The notes beneath the pieces are model-generated. The model worked only from the letters and a program-made list of their open reading frames with translations. It did no database searches and was not told where the DNA came from. A program made the translations under genes and the position numbers. A DNA stretch of 24,406 nucleotides from a virus: IMG/VR virus record IMGVR_UViG_3300010883_005856, positions 1 through 24,406 of that record; one strand, 5' to 3'. Positions 1-7,384 of the stretch are shown here, in pieces (position 1 is the first letter of the stretch; each line of letters opens with the position of its first letter).

Positions 1-122
1 TAGCTGAAGCGGCACCTGTGGCACCAGCAGTAGAAACTGCTCCTGTAGCTGAAGCACCAAAAGCAACAGGATCAAAAGCAGAAGATATACTTGCAATGAT
101 CCGTTCAAGACAGTCGTCTTAA
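1..122 (+). CDS. C-terminal end of an unidentified protein (5' end outside window)
   Basis: An open frame runs in from the left edge (first full codon at 3) and stops with TAA at 120-122. The visible 39 residues are an Ala/Pro/Val-rich linker (repeated APVA-like units) followed by a short, probably helical tail ending in DILAMIRSRQSS. A low-complexity linker plus a short terminal peptide is typical of a protein that tethers partners through its tail. In T4-like phages the ssDNA-binding protein gp32 has such a tail and acts with UvsX, which is encoded about 3.3 kb downstream. The acidic character of the T4 gp32 tail is missing here, so gp32 is only a guess. A hairpin follows the stop codon. 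Confidence 0.6.
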   Translation, partial: AEAAPVAPAVETAPVAEAPKATGSKAEDILAMIRSRQSS

Positions 123-132
123 TAGATTAGAT

Positions 133-161
133 TATCGGGCGTTGGTAACATCGCCCTGATA
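133..161 (+). terminator. Stem-loop after the first gene, possible weak terminator or mRNA-stabilising hairpin
   Basis: TATC + GGGCG (133-141) pairs with CGCCC (152-156) and GATA (158-161), with one bulged T at 157 and a 10-nt loop. The stem is GC-rich in an AT-rich background and sits between a stop codon at 122 and the next start at 171. There is no run of T after it, so intrinsic termination is uncertain. It could instead protect the 3' end of the upstream mRNA or attenuate read-through into the dehydrogenase gene. Confidence 0.5.
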
Positions 162-170
162 ACTACTGAT

Positions 171-716
171 ATGAAGATAGCAATTACAGGACACAGTGCA
201 GGCATAGGTCAGGCACTAGCAAAACAATACGAAAATCGTGGTCATGAGATTGTAGGTCTCAGTAAACGACACGGCGATAATATACGAAATATTCCAAAGA
301 TTATAGAAAAAATTAAAGATTGTGACATGTTCATTAACAATGCACAAAGCGGATACGCACAAACAGAATTATTATTTGAAATATGTAAAATTTGGAGAGA
401 TATTCCTAACAAACATATTATTAATATATCAACTATGATGACACTTAATCCTACAGTAGACGAAGCATCAATGATTGAATATAAAAATCAAAAACAAGCA
501 CTGGAATCTGCTCATTGGGAACTAGCACACAAACAATGGTGGCCACAAATGGTATTAGTTAAACCTGGAGAAGTTAAGACAGGAGAATGGAGCGGTCCTA
601 AAGCAGTAGATGTTGATAAGTGGGCAGAAAAAGTTGTCGATACCTTAGAAAGAATTGATCCAGCAATGAAAGTGTATGAGTTAAGTTTAGGGGTTGATTA
701 TACTAATGGATCCTAA
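171..716 (+). CDS. Short-chain dehydrogenase/reductase (SDR) family protein
   Basis: The 181-aa product begins with a Rossmann nucleotide-binding motif, TGHSAGIG at residues 6-13, matching the SDR pattern TGxxxGIG. NNA near residues 56-58 matches the conserved NNAG-type motif. Ser87 (in NISTMM) with Tyr104 and Lys108 (YKNQK) matches the catalytic Ser-Tyr-x3-Lys set, so the protein is probably an active NAD(P)H-dependent oxidoreductase. It is shorter than the usual ~250 aa, consistent with a compact phage version. The substrate is unknown; sugar or nucleotide-sugar chemistry is plausible because glycan-type genes follow. Its end overlaps the next start by 11 nt, so it is probably co-transcribed with the radical SAM gene. 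Confidence 0.85.
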   Translation: MKIAITGHSAGIGQALAKQYENRGHEIVGLSKRHGDNIRNIPKIIEKIKDCDMFINNAQSGYAQTELLFEICKIWRDIPNKHIINISTMMTLNPTVDEASMIEYKNQKQALESAHWELAHKQWWPQMVLVKPGEVKTGEWSGPKAVDVDKWAEKVVDTLERIDPAMKVYELSLGVDYTNGS

Positions 717-1854
717 AGAATATTTAACTAACAAAAAGTTTTGTCCTATACCTTGGACAGGATTTATGTATTTCCCAGGCGGAGATGTACTAAACTGTAT
801 ACGTAGTCAACAACCTATAGGAAATTTAAAAGATAATTCAATACACGATATATTGAAAGAGAATACAAAGACTAAACAGAACATGCTTGACCAGAAAGAC
901 GGAATAGGGTGTAATGTATGTTATGACCTCGAAGGTGACAAGAAAGGTTATGACATGATCAGTGATCGTATCTTTTATCTTAAAGAATTAAAGACTGTTA
1001 ACAATACACTGTATGATCAAGTGGATAATTTTGATCTGCACACGATAGATATACGTTGGTCAAATGTGTGCAATCATGCTTGTGTATATTGTGGACCTGA
1101 ATATTCTAGTAAATGGGCAACTGAACTAAAGATTAAAGTAGCAGAACCTACACCGGAGCGTGTAGCAGAACTTAAGAAGTTAGTGTTTGATAATGCACAT
1201 CAACTTAAACATGTTTATATGGCAGGCGGCGAACCTTTGCTAATGAAAGAAAACTTAGAGTTATTAGAAATACTTCTGAAAAAGAATCCTGATGTCAATT
1301 TGCGAATTAATACAAATCTCAGTAAAACAGGAACAAAAGTATTTGATAAAATTATGGAGTTTAAAAATGTACATTGGACTGTTAGTATTGATACAATTGA
1401 AGAACAGTTTGAATACATACGTTACGGTGGTGTATGGAAAGACTTTAATGAAAACTTATTACAGTTAGTTGGAAAAGGACACAAAGTAAGTTTTAATATG
1501 TTATGGTATGCTATGAATTTTAAATCAATATTTGACACTGTTGACTATCTTAAAGAACTAGGATATCATAATAATAGTTTTATAATAGGCCCGTTGCTTG
1601 GTCCTGATTGGCAAGATGTTAGACAGTTATCAGATAACGTCTTAGAGGAACTAACAGTAGAACTCAATGACAGGATTAAAAAACAACCAGGATTTCTATT
1701 AGAAGATAGTTATCAGAATATGTTAACACACTTAACACACCCATTTAAACGTGATGTAGAAGCATTAGAAATTAATTTAAACATGTTAGATATGCGTAGA
1801 GGACTAGATAGTAGATTAGTATTTCCGGAGATGTATAAATGTTTACCAAACTAG
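706..1854 (+). CDS. Radical SAM protein with N-terminal twitch-like domain (copy 1)
   Basis: The radical SAM cluster motif CNHACVYC (CX3CX2C) lies at residues 122-129, followed by GGEP, the usual SAM-amino-group motif. Ahead of it is a small domain with Cys13, Cys31, Cys69 and Cys72 (C...C...CxxC) and an IGN-type motif, as in SPASM/twitch domains that hold an auxiliary Fe-S cluster; here it is N-terminal instead of C-terminal. This matches the phage and marine twitch radical SAM family. The reaction is unknown. I chose ATG 706 over TTG 694 because AGGGG at 689-693 is well spaced only for 706. The protein is 382 aa. It overlaps the SDR gene by 11 nt and the sulfotransferase-like gene by 16 nt. 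Confidence 0.9.
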   Translation: MDPKEYLTNKKFCPIPWTGFMYFPGGDVLNCIRSQQPIGNLKDNSIHDILKENTKTKQNMLDQKDGIGCNVCYDLEGDKKGYDMISDRIFYLKELKTVNNTLYDQVDNFDLHTIDIRWSNVCNHACVYCGPEYSSKWATELKIKVAEPTPERVAELKKLVFDNAHQLKHVYMAGGEPLLMKENLELLEILLKKNPDVNLRINTNLSKTGTKVFDKIMEFKNVHWTVSIDTIEEQFEYIRYGGVWKDFNENLLQLVGKGHKVSFNMLWYAMNFKSIFDTVDYLKELGYHNNSFIIGPLLGPDWQDVRQLSDNVLEELTVELNDRIKKQPGFLLEDSYQNMLTHLTHPFKRDVEALEINLNMLDMRRGLDSRLVFPEMYKCLPN

Positions 1855-2462
1855 ACGACATATTATTTCCAAACAAAGTTGAGGTCATTGACTACAACGG
1901 CAAATACATTTACCCTATTTTTAAAAATGCAAGCTCAAGCCTATTAGAATATGCAAAAGATAATAGTTATAAAGTTATTTTTAATGAGCAAATAAGAAAA
2001 TTAAACACCATTGAAGTTTTTATTCGAGAGCCCAAAGAAAGATACGTTAGTGGGGTATCTACATATTTGTTTAATAATAGTTTAGATATTACTGCAATAA
2101 CACCTGGTATATTTTTAGATAGACATTACTTGCCACAATTACATTGGTTAATAAATTTAATGAGATATATGGATGCTGATAGTAAAATACATTTTCATAG
2201 CTTGGAAATGATTAAAGAATTTACTCCATTACAAATAATGCCTGAGAAAGTTAATATAACAGATACCAGCATAGCCGACCATCAAGAATTAGAGATGTAT
2301 ATGAGATTAGACAATTTAATACTTAATCAACTAACAGGGCAAAGTTGGACACCTAATCAGATAATGACACATCTAATGACACAAGACCCAATGGCCTATT
2401 TTACAGTTATTGGTAAAACACAAAAACTAGCAGAGGTAACACATGTTTTGCCCACGCCTTGA
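1839..2462 (+). CDS. Sulfotransferase-like protein
   Basis: The 207-aa product carries two hallmarks of PAPS-dependent sulfotransferases. A 5'-phosphosulfate-loop-like segment, PIFKNASSS, lies at residues 26-34 with Lys29 available for PAPS. A 3'-phosphate-binding segment, IREPKERYVSGVSTYL, lies at 62-77 with Arg63, Arg68 and Ser71 in the R-x-P-x2-R-x2-S pattern. The C-terminal half is divergent, so the acceptor cannot be predicted; carbohydrate sulfotransferases (Sulfotransfer_2 type) are the nearest model I can name. No signal peptide or membrane segment is seen, so it should act in the cytoplasm. It lies between two radical SAM genes and overlaps both (16 and 20 nt), which suggests one pathway. 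Confidence 0.75.
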   Translation: MFTKLDDILFPNKVEVIDYNGKYIYPIFKNASSSLLEYAKDNSYKVIFNEQIRKLNTIEVFIREPKERYVSGVSTYLFNNSLDITAITPGIFLDRHYLPQLHWLINLMRYMDADSKIHFHSLEMIKEFTPLQIMPEKVNITDTSIADHQELEMYMRLDNLILNQLTGQSWTPNQIMTHLMTQDPMAYFTVIGKTQKLAEVTHVLPTP

Positions 2463-3465
2463 TCACTTTGCTCGATTAAATGAAGATAGTACAGTCAGTC
2501 GTTGCGGGCATATGGTAAATGCCCCTCGTTTTACTTCGTATAAAGAAATGGAAGACAGTGACTGGGCAAAACAGATAAAAGACACTGAAGAATGGCCTGC
2601 TGAATGCCAACGATGTCAGACAACTGAATTAGCGTCAGGAACCAGTATTCGAATTGATAGTATACGCAGAGACAAGCTGTTAAAGACATTCAAAGATGAC
2701 TATCTCATTATAGGTGGTGTCTTAGACAACGTATGCAACTCAGCATGCCAGTTTTGCTACTCTGGGCTGTCAACGACTATCGGAAAATTAGAAAAGAAGG
2801 TGATTAAATTAGAAAACGTAACAGCATTTGATAGTCTGCCAAAGGATCGCATTGTTGAATTAGATATTAACGGTGGAGAACCTAGCTATAGTAAGAACTA
2901 TGCTCGACTGTTAGACAACTTACCACCAAATGTTAAGGTAGTTAGAATAAACACCAACGGAACAACAGTAATTAAACAGATAGAAAAACTACTAGAACGT
3001 AAGATAAAAGTCATAGTAACATTAAGTTTTGACGGTACTACACAAGTACATGAGTATGCTCGCTTTCCAATTAAGTGGACAAAATGGGATCAGGTTGTTA
3101 GAAAGTATAAACACTTGGCAGACAACCATAAAAATTTAGAACTTGGCTTTTGGAGTACGCTAAACGTTTATACTATTAACGACTTAGAAAATATGTTAAG
3201 GTACGCAGATCAAGTAGGAATTCCTTTTAGTTACGGAGTACTTGAATACCCCGAACAAATGAATATAAAGTACGAAAATGAGTTTACCAAACAGGCACGC
3301 AAAAAATTTGAGAAATCGGACATATTGTTACTCAAACAACTTGCACCTTTGGTTGCATCAAGTTATAATAATACAAACGAACTAGTAGAGTTTATAACTA
3401 AGCAAGATCAAGTACGAAAAATTAGTTATAAAGACTACTACACAGATATAAATTTAGGAGAATAG
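2443..3465 (+). CDS. Radical SAM protein with N-terminal twitch-like domain (copy 2)
   Basis: The 340-aa enzyme has CNSACQFC (CX3CX2C) at residues 98-105 and GGEP further on. The first 60 residues hold Cys3, Cys21, Cys55 and Cys58, the same C...C...CxxC arrangement as in copies 1 and 3, so an auxiliary Fe-S cluster is likely. Cys3 is almost at the N-terminus, so the start at ATG 2443 leaves little room for a later start. It overlaps the sulfotransferase-like gene by 20 nt and ends 1 nt before uvsX; the uvsX Shine-Dalgarno AGGAG (3456-3460) lies inside its last codons. The substrate is unknown. Sequence divergence from the other two copies suggests separate substrates and not redundancy. Confidence 0.9.
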   Translation: MFCPRLDHFARLNEDSTVSRCGHMVNAPRFTSYKEMEDSDWAKQIKDTEEWPAECQRCQTTELASGTSIRIDSIRRDKLLKTFKDDYLIIGGVLDNVCNSACQFCYSGLSTTIGKLEKKVIKLENVTAFDSLPKDRIVELDINGGEPSYSKNYARLLDNLPPNVKVVRINTNGTTVIKQIEKLLERKIKVIVTLSFDGTTQVHEYARFPIKWTKWDQVVRKYKHLADNHKNLELGFWSTLNVYTINDLENMLRYADQVGIPFSYGVLEYPEQMNIKYENEFTKQARKKFEKSDILLLKQLAPLVASSYNNTNELVEFITKQDQVRKISYKDYYTDINLGE

Positions 3466-3466
3466 C

Positions 3467-4591
3467 ATGGCCAAACCCTTTGACGCAAGTAAATTTAGAA
3501 AAAGCATTACTAAAAGCATTCCAGGAATGAGTTTAGGATTCAATGACCCAACAGATTGGGTTTCAACAGGTAACTATGCCTTAAACTATTTGATTAGTGG
3601 TGACTTTACTAAAGGCATTCCGTTAGGTAAGGTAACAGTGTTTGCTGGAGAGTCTGGAGCAGGTAAGAGTTACATCTGTTCAGGTAACATTGTTAAAAAT
3701 GCACAAGATCAAGGTATATTTGTTATCTTGATTGACAGTGAGAATGCACTTGATGAGAAATGGCTACATGCCTTAGGTGTTGACACAACAGAAGAGAAAC
3801 TACTTAAATTGAACATGGCCATGATCGATGACGTAGCTAAAACTATTTCTGAATTTGTAAAAGAATATAGAGACATGCCAGCTGAAAATAGAGCTAAGGT
3901 ATTATTTGTTATTGATTCGTTAGGTATGTTACTAACTCCTACAGACGTTAACCAGTTTGAAGCAGGTGATATGAAAGGTGATATGGGTCGTAAACCTAAA
4001 GCATTAACATCACTAGTACGTAATACTGTTAACATGATCGGTGCACTTAATATTGGGATAGTATGTACTAATCACACATACGCTTCACAAGATATGTTTG
4101 ATCCAGATGATAAAATATCAGGTGGACAAGGTTTTATTTACGCATCAAGTATTGTAGTTGCTATGAAGAAACTTAAACTGAAAGAAGACGAAGGCGGCAA
4201 TAAGATATCTGATGTTAGAGGTATTAGGGCTGGGTGTAAGGTAATGAAAACACGTTATGCAAAACCATTCGAAGGTGTACAAGTTAAAATTCCTTATTCA
4301 ACAGGTATGAGCCCTTACAGTGGACTAGTTGACATGGCTGAAAAAGCAGGCTTGCTAGTTAAAGACGGCAACAGATTACGCTTTGGTGTTGCTGATAGTG
4401 CTGACGAAATTAAAATGTTTCGTAAAGCCTGGGAACTAAACGAAGATGGCTGTCTAGATAAGATTATGGCAAGTTACGGAAAGATAGCAGAAGAGATAAG
4501 TATTGAAGAAATAGAAACTATGGACGATACTGCTGTTGAACAACAAGCACCAGATACCGTAGTTAAATCTTCAACTACAAAGGAAAAATAA
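3467..4591 (+). CDS. uvsX: UvsX, RecA-like recombination protein
   Basis: The 374-aa RecA-fold strand-exchange protein is the T4 UvsX type. Walker A GESGAGKS is at residues 61-68, Walker B is VLFVIDSLGML, and there are clear UvsX signatures: NHTYASQDMF, a GGQG segment and the C-terminal PYSGLVDMAEKAGLLVK, close to T4 PYSGLLDMALELGFVVK. It forms ATP-dependent filaments on ssDNA and drives recombination-dependent replication and repair in the infected cell. A good Shine-Dalgarno, AGGAG at 3456-3460, supports ATG 3467. The tail is rich in acidic and Thr/Ser residues. Genes for a small acidic protein and a UvsY-like candidate follow within 1.6 kb, which fits a recombination module interrupted by a radical SAM gene. 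Confidence 0.97.
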   Translation: MAKPFDASKFRKSITKSIPGMSLGFNDPTDWVSTGNYALNYLISGDFTKGIPLGKVTVFAGESGAGKSYICSGNIVKNAQDQGIFVILIDSENALDEKWLHALGVDTTEEKLLKLNMAMIDDVAKTISEFVKEYRDMPAENRAKVLFVIDSLGMLLTPTDVNQFEAGDMKGDMGRKPKALTSLVRNTVNMIGALNIGIVCTNHTYASQDMFDPDDKISGGQGFIYASSIVVAMKKLKLKEDEGGNKISDVRGIRAGCKVMKTRYAKPFEGVQVKIPYSTGMSPYSGLVDMAEKAGLLVKDGNRLRFGVADSADEIKMFRKAWELNEDGCLDKIMASYGKIAEEISIEEIETMDDTAVEQQAPDTVVKSSTTKEK

Positions 4592-4592
4592 T

Positions 4593-4865
4593 ATGTCAGA
4601 ATCATTAGTATCAGCCGCTGAAGTATGGTTAGCTGTTAAAGATCATGTCTCAGATGAAAAACAAGCCGCAATGGATGTTGTTAATGCACTAATTGACAAC
4701 CTAGGTGTTGATGGTGAAGCCATTAAATCTAGTGATCTTGGTCAGGATAAAGATATCAAACATGCGTTGTCAGCCTATGTGTTAGATGAGGTAGAGGAAG
4801 ACGACGGTTTAGACACTTGGGGCGATGAACAAGACGACAGCGATGAAGAAGAAGACGATTACTAA
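4593..4865 (+). CDS. Small acidic protein of unknown function, downstream of uvsX
   Basis: The 90-aa protein follows uvsX by 1 nt, with Shine-Dalgarno AAGGA near 4580-4584, and abuts the next start at 4866 without a gap. Residues 1-50 look like an ordinary folded helical segment. The last ~25 residues are dominated by Asp and Glu (EEDDGLDTWGDEQDD and onward to EEEDDY). Such acidic tails in phage proteins often mimic DNA or bind basic partners; a role in handling UvsX or ssDNA-binding protein is possible from position. A peptide-precursor role for the adjacent radical SAM enzyme was considered and is not supported by any recognisable leader/core arrangement. I do not recognise the family. Confidence 0.8.
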   Translation: MSESLVSAAEVWLAVKDHVSDEKQAAMDVVNALIDNLGVDGEAIKSSDLGQDKDIKHALSAYVLDEVEEDDGLDTWGDEQDDSDEEEDDY

Positions 4866-6140
4866 ATGGAAAAAAAGTATTTTCCAATTAAAACAGCCAC
4901 TGCGTGTCTAGCAAAATGGTCATTTAGTAAAATAGCACTACATTTGGGGGTAACTTCTAGCTGTCATAGAGTAATTAATCATAAATTTGACCTAGAAACT
5001 TTTAACTTTCATAATACTCCGGAAAAAATAGAACAAAGAGAAACAATGTTACAAGGCGAGTGGCCTGATGGCAAACCTAACCCTGCAATTGAAACTACAT
5101 GTAAGCAGTATTGTGGAAAATTTGAAAAGAATAGCGGTGCGAGTGACAGACAGTTCTTTAACAGCCTACCTAATTTGTATCCCGATGAGCTCGACGATGA
5201 CCCAACACTAACTCAAGTAGATCCAACAATATTAGAAGTTTATATAGATAATACTTGTAATTTAAAATGTGTTTACTGTGTCCCTGAATTAAGTTCTGGA
5301 ATAGATACAGAAATGAAAAAGTTTGGACGCTTTGAAAAACATAATTTAGTATTAGAAAGTAAATTTAAACATCCAGATAATTTTAGTCATATTCAAGAAA
5401 AGTTTTGGGAATGGATGCACCTTAATGTACATAAATTGAAAAGACTACAACTGTTAGGAGGCGAGCCATTCTATCAAAAACAGTTTGATCAATATTTAGA
5501 GCTGTTTGAAACTATTCCTTGTCCTAATCTAGAACTTGAAATAGTTAGTAATCTAATGATAAAACCAGCTAAGTTAAAAGGCTATATGGAACGTGTAAAG
5601 AAACTAATAGCTGAGAAGAAGCTGGGTAGATTAGACATGCACTGTTCGATTGATTGTTGGGGACCACAACAAGAGTTTACCAGATATGGAATAGAGTTGG
5701 TACAATGGGAAGAAAACTTTAAATATCTAATCAGTGAACGATGGATTAAATTAAATATCAATGGAACTATCTCGGTATTAACAATTAAAACAATACCGGG
5801 GTTACTCAAAAAATTAAAAGAGTGGTCTAAGGATAGAAAAATAGAACACTATTTTACACAAGTTTTTTTTCCAGACTACATGGCTCCTGACATATTAGGC
5901 GCAGATGAATTTAGCAACGATTTTAAAACTATTTTAAATCTTATGGAAACAGACAGTTATCATGGTCCTAGTGCAAAAGAGCATTTTACTGCTATAACAA
6001 ATAATGTCAAAAACAGTAGACTTGATAAACAAAAGGTGTTACAATTATTAACATACCTTGATGAATTAGATAGACGCAGGGGCACAGATTGGAAACTGTT
6101 ATTTCCATGGTTAGAGGAGTATAGAAATGTGGTACAATAA
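4866..6140 (+). CDS. Radical SAM protein with N-terminal twitch-like domain (copy 3)
   Basis: At 424 aa this is the longest of the three radical SAM enzymes. CNLKCVYC (CX3CX2C) is at residues 131-138, GGEP follows, and HCSIDCWG resembles the later core strand of this family. The N-terminal domain holds Cys14, Cys33, Cys79 and Cys83; the last pair is spaced Cx3C instead of CxxC as in the other copies. The end resembles copy 1 strongly (DxRRGxDWxLLFPE-like closing segment), which indicates common descent. It is inserted between the small acidic gene (0-nt gap) and the UvsY-like gene (14-nt overlap), so it is translated as part of the recombination operon. The substrate is unknown. Confidence 0.9.
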   Translation: MEKKYFPIKTATACLAKWSFSKIALHLGVTSSCHRVINHKFDLETFNFHNTPEKIEQRETMLQGEWPDGKPNPAIETTCKQYCGKFEKNSGASDRQFFNSLPNLYPDELDDDPTLTQVDPTILEVYIDNTCNLKCVYCVPELSSGIDTEMKKFGRFEKHNLVLESKFKHPDNFSHIQEKFWEWMHLNVHKLKRLQLLGGEPFYQKQFDQYLELFETIPCPNLELEIVSNLMIKPAKLKGYMERVKKLIAEKKLGRLDMHCSIDCWGPQQEFTRYGIELVQWEENFKYLISERWIKLNINGTISVLTIKTIPGLLKKLKEWSKDRKIEHYFTQVFFPDYMAPDILGADEFSNDFKTILNLMETDSYHGPSAKEHFTAITNNVKNSRLDKQKVLQLLTYLDELDRRRGTDWKLLFPWLEEYRNVVQ

Positions 6141-6579
6141 GGTAGTTGAAAACATTGGTAACTTACCAGACTTCCTAATGCACTATCGGAATGAATTACT
6201 AGGTGCCAAAAAAGATGTTAGTATCTACGGTTATGTAGAACGTAATATAGCAGACTTGCCAGGTATTACAGAACATCGTTTCCATCAACTACAAGAAATA
6301 GAAGCAGTATTAAATTTCTTAAACATACAATTGCGTAAGATTCGACGCAAGCACTTTCAAAAATATCTAGAAGCATATCAACGAGCATTAACAAGTCGTG
6401 ATGCTGAAAAATATGTAGACGGTGAAGATGAAGTTATCGAATATGAAACACTAATTAATGATATTGCTTTACTTAGGAACCAATGGTTAGGGATAATGAA
6501 AGGACTTGAAAGCAAAAACTTTATGTTAGGGCATGTGGTTAGATTGAGAGCAAGTGGAATGGAAGACATACAACTATAA
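6127..6579 (+). CDS. UvsY-like conserved phage protein (candidate recombination mediator)
   Basis: The 150-aa protein is mostly helical, with a basic central stretch (QLRKIRRKHFQKYLEAYQRAL), then a region ending NQWLGIMKGLESKNFMLGHV and VRLRASGMED. The closing pattern (aromatic-x-G-I-x-x-x-L, then RG-like turn, then V/I-x-x-L/M-R) resembles the end of T4 UvsY (137 aa), the mediator that loads UvsX on gp32-covered ssDNA. The size and the location 1.5 kb from uvsX fit. Marine T4-like phages also carry conserved proteins of this type without assigned function, so UvsY identity is a hypothesis. It overlaps the radical SAM gene by 14 nt and shares a TAATG junction with the next gene. Confidence 0.85.
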   Translation: MWYNKVVENIGNLPDFLMHYRNELLGAKKDVSIYGYVERNIADLPGITEHRFHQLQEIEAVLNFLNIQLRKIRRKHFQKYLEAYQRALTSRDAEKYVDGEDEVIEYETLINDIALLRNQWLGIMKGLESKNFMLGHVVRLRASGMEDIQL

Positions 6580-7337
6580 TGTTTGGATCCCCACAAGAAA
6601 GTCACCTTCACTCACGTGAAGTATTAGATGTTATAGAATCCTTTTATGAGTTTATGATATCTGTTGGTACCGTTGCTGATATGGGCGGAGGCACAGGCCT
6701 AGATGCAGAATGGTGGGCCAATAGAAAAACAGACCCTGAGGTTGAATCTTCTGGCATTGCCCAACCGTTGAATATCAAAAGTTTTGTAATTGATGACGGA
6801 GACCAATTCAATGTTAAACACGATAATGTTACTCACTTAACATTAGATATGGAAAGCACTGGATTAGATCCAGACCAGTATGACGTTATTACTAGCCATA
6901 ATAGTTTTCAGTACGCAATTAATCCTATGGCCACATTACGCCATTGGTGGGAATTAGCTAATCCAAATGGTATGCTAATACTACAAGTACCACAAACTAC
7001 AAATATCAAATATAATAAACATGATATTTCAAATTTAAATAATGAATACCACCATTACACTTTAGTTAACCTAATACATATGCTTGCATGCAATGGATGG
7101 GACTGCAAATCAGGAATGTTTAATAAAGGGCTACGTGATCCCTGGATTAAGGCAATAGTTTATAAAGGTAAAGTACCACCACAAAATCCTCGTACTACTT
7201 CCTGGAGAGACTTAGTTGAACTAGATCTATTACCCGACTCGGCTGTGAATAGTATTAATCGATGGGGATATGTTAAACAAGAAGATTTAGTGTTGGAATG
7301 GTTTGCCGGCCACAACAACTCATATAATACTCACTGA
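6579..7337 (+). CDS. Class I SAM-dependent methyltransferase
   Basis: The 252-aa product has motif I VADMGGGTGLDAEWW near residues 31-45 (SAM-binding GxGxG-type loop), an acidic strand-2 region with several Asp (VIDDGDQF), and the post-motif sequence DQYDVITSHNSFQYAINP with a later strand GMLILQVPQTT. This is the standard Rossmann methyltransferase order. No target-recognition domain or NPPY/DPPY motif is visible, so a DNA N6-adenine or N4-cytosine methyltransferase is unlikely; a small-molecule, sugar or peptide substrate fits better. It starts within the TAATG junction with the UvsY-like gene and is the last gene before the late promoter at 7351, so it probably closes the first operon. Confidence 0.82.
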   Translation: MFGSPQESHLHSREVLDVIESFYEFMISVGTVADMGGGTGLDAEWWANRKTDPEVESSGIAQPLNIKSFVIDDGDQFNVKHDNVTHLTLDMESTGLDPDQYDVITSHNSFQYAINPMATLRHWWELANPNGMLILQVPQTTNIKYNKHDISNLNNEYHHYTLVNLIHMLACNGWDCKSGMFNKGLRDPWIKAIVYKGKVPPQNPRTTSWRDLVELDLLPDSAVNSINRWGYVKQEDLVLEWFAGHNNSYNTH

Positions 7338-7349
7338 ATAAACTACCCA

Positions 7350-7357
7350 GATAAATA
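7350..7357 (+). promoter_or_regulatory. T4-type late promoter candidate for the glycan block
   Basis: GATAAATA sits in the 47-nt gap between the methyltransferase stop (7337) and the GT8-like start (7385). It matches the T4-like late promoter core (TATAAATA) at seven of eight bases. The 27-nt space to ATG leaves room for a short leader with AAGG at 7374-7377. The same core with the same preceding G occurs at 14287 and 22949 ahead of virion-like genes. Confidence 0.7.
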
Positions 7358-7384
7358 CCTATATTAAAAATATAAGGTACTACA

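Noticed and set aside
694-705. TTG start for radical SAM copy 1 (four extra residues)
   Set aside because: It lies directly on the AGGGG ribosome-binding site; ATG 706 has proper spacing.
3709-4035. Leftward open frame of 108 codons within uvsX
   Set aside because: It is antisense to a clear UvsX gene and shows no family features.
4593-4865. Peptide precursor (RiPP) for the adjacent radical SAM enzyme
   Set aside because: There is no leader/core border, no repeated core and no Cys, and the acidic tail fits a protein-partner role equally well. Position is the only argument.
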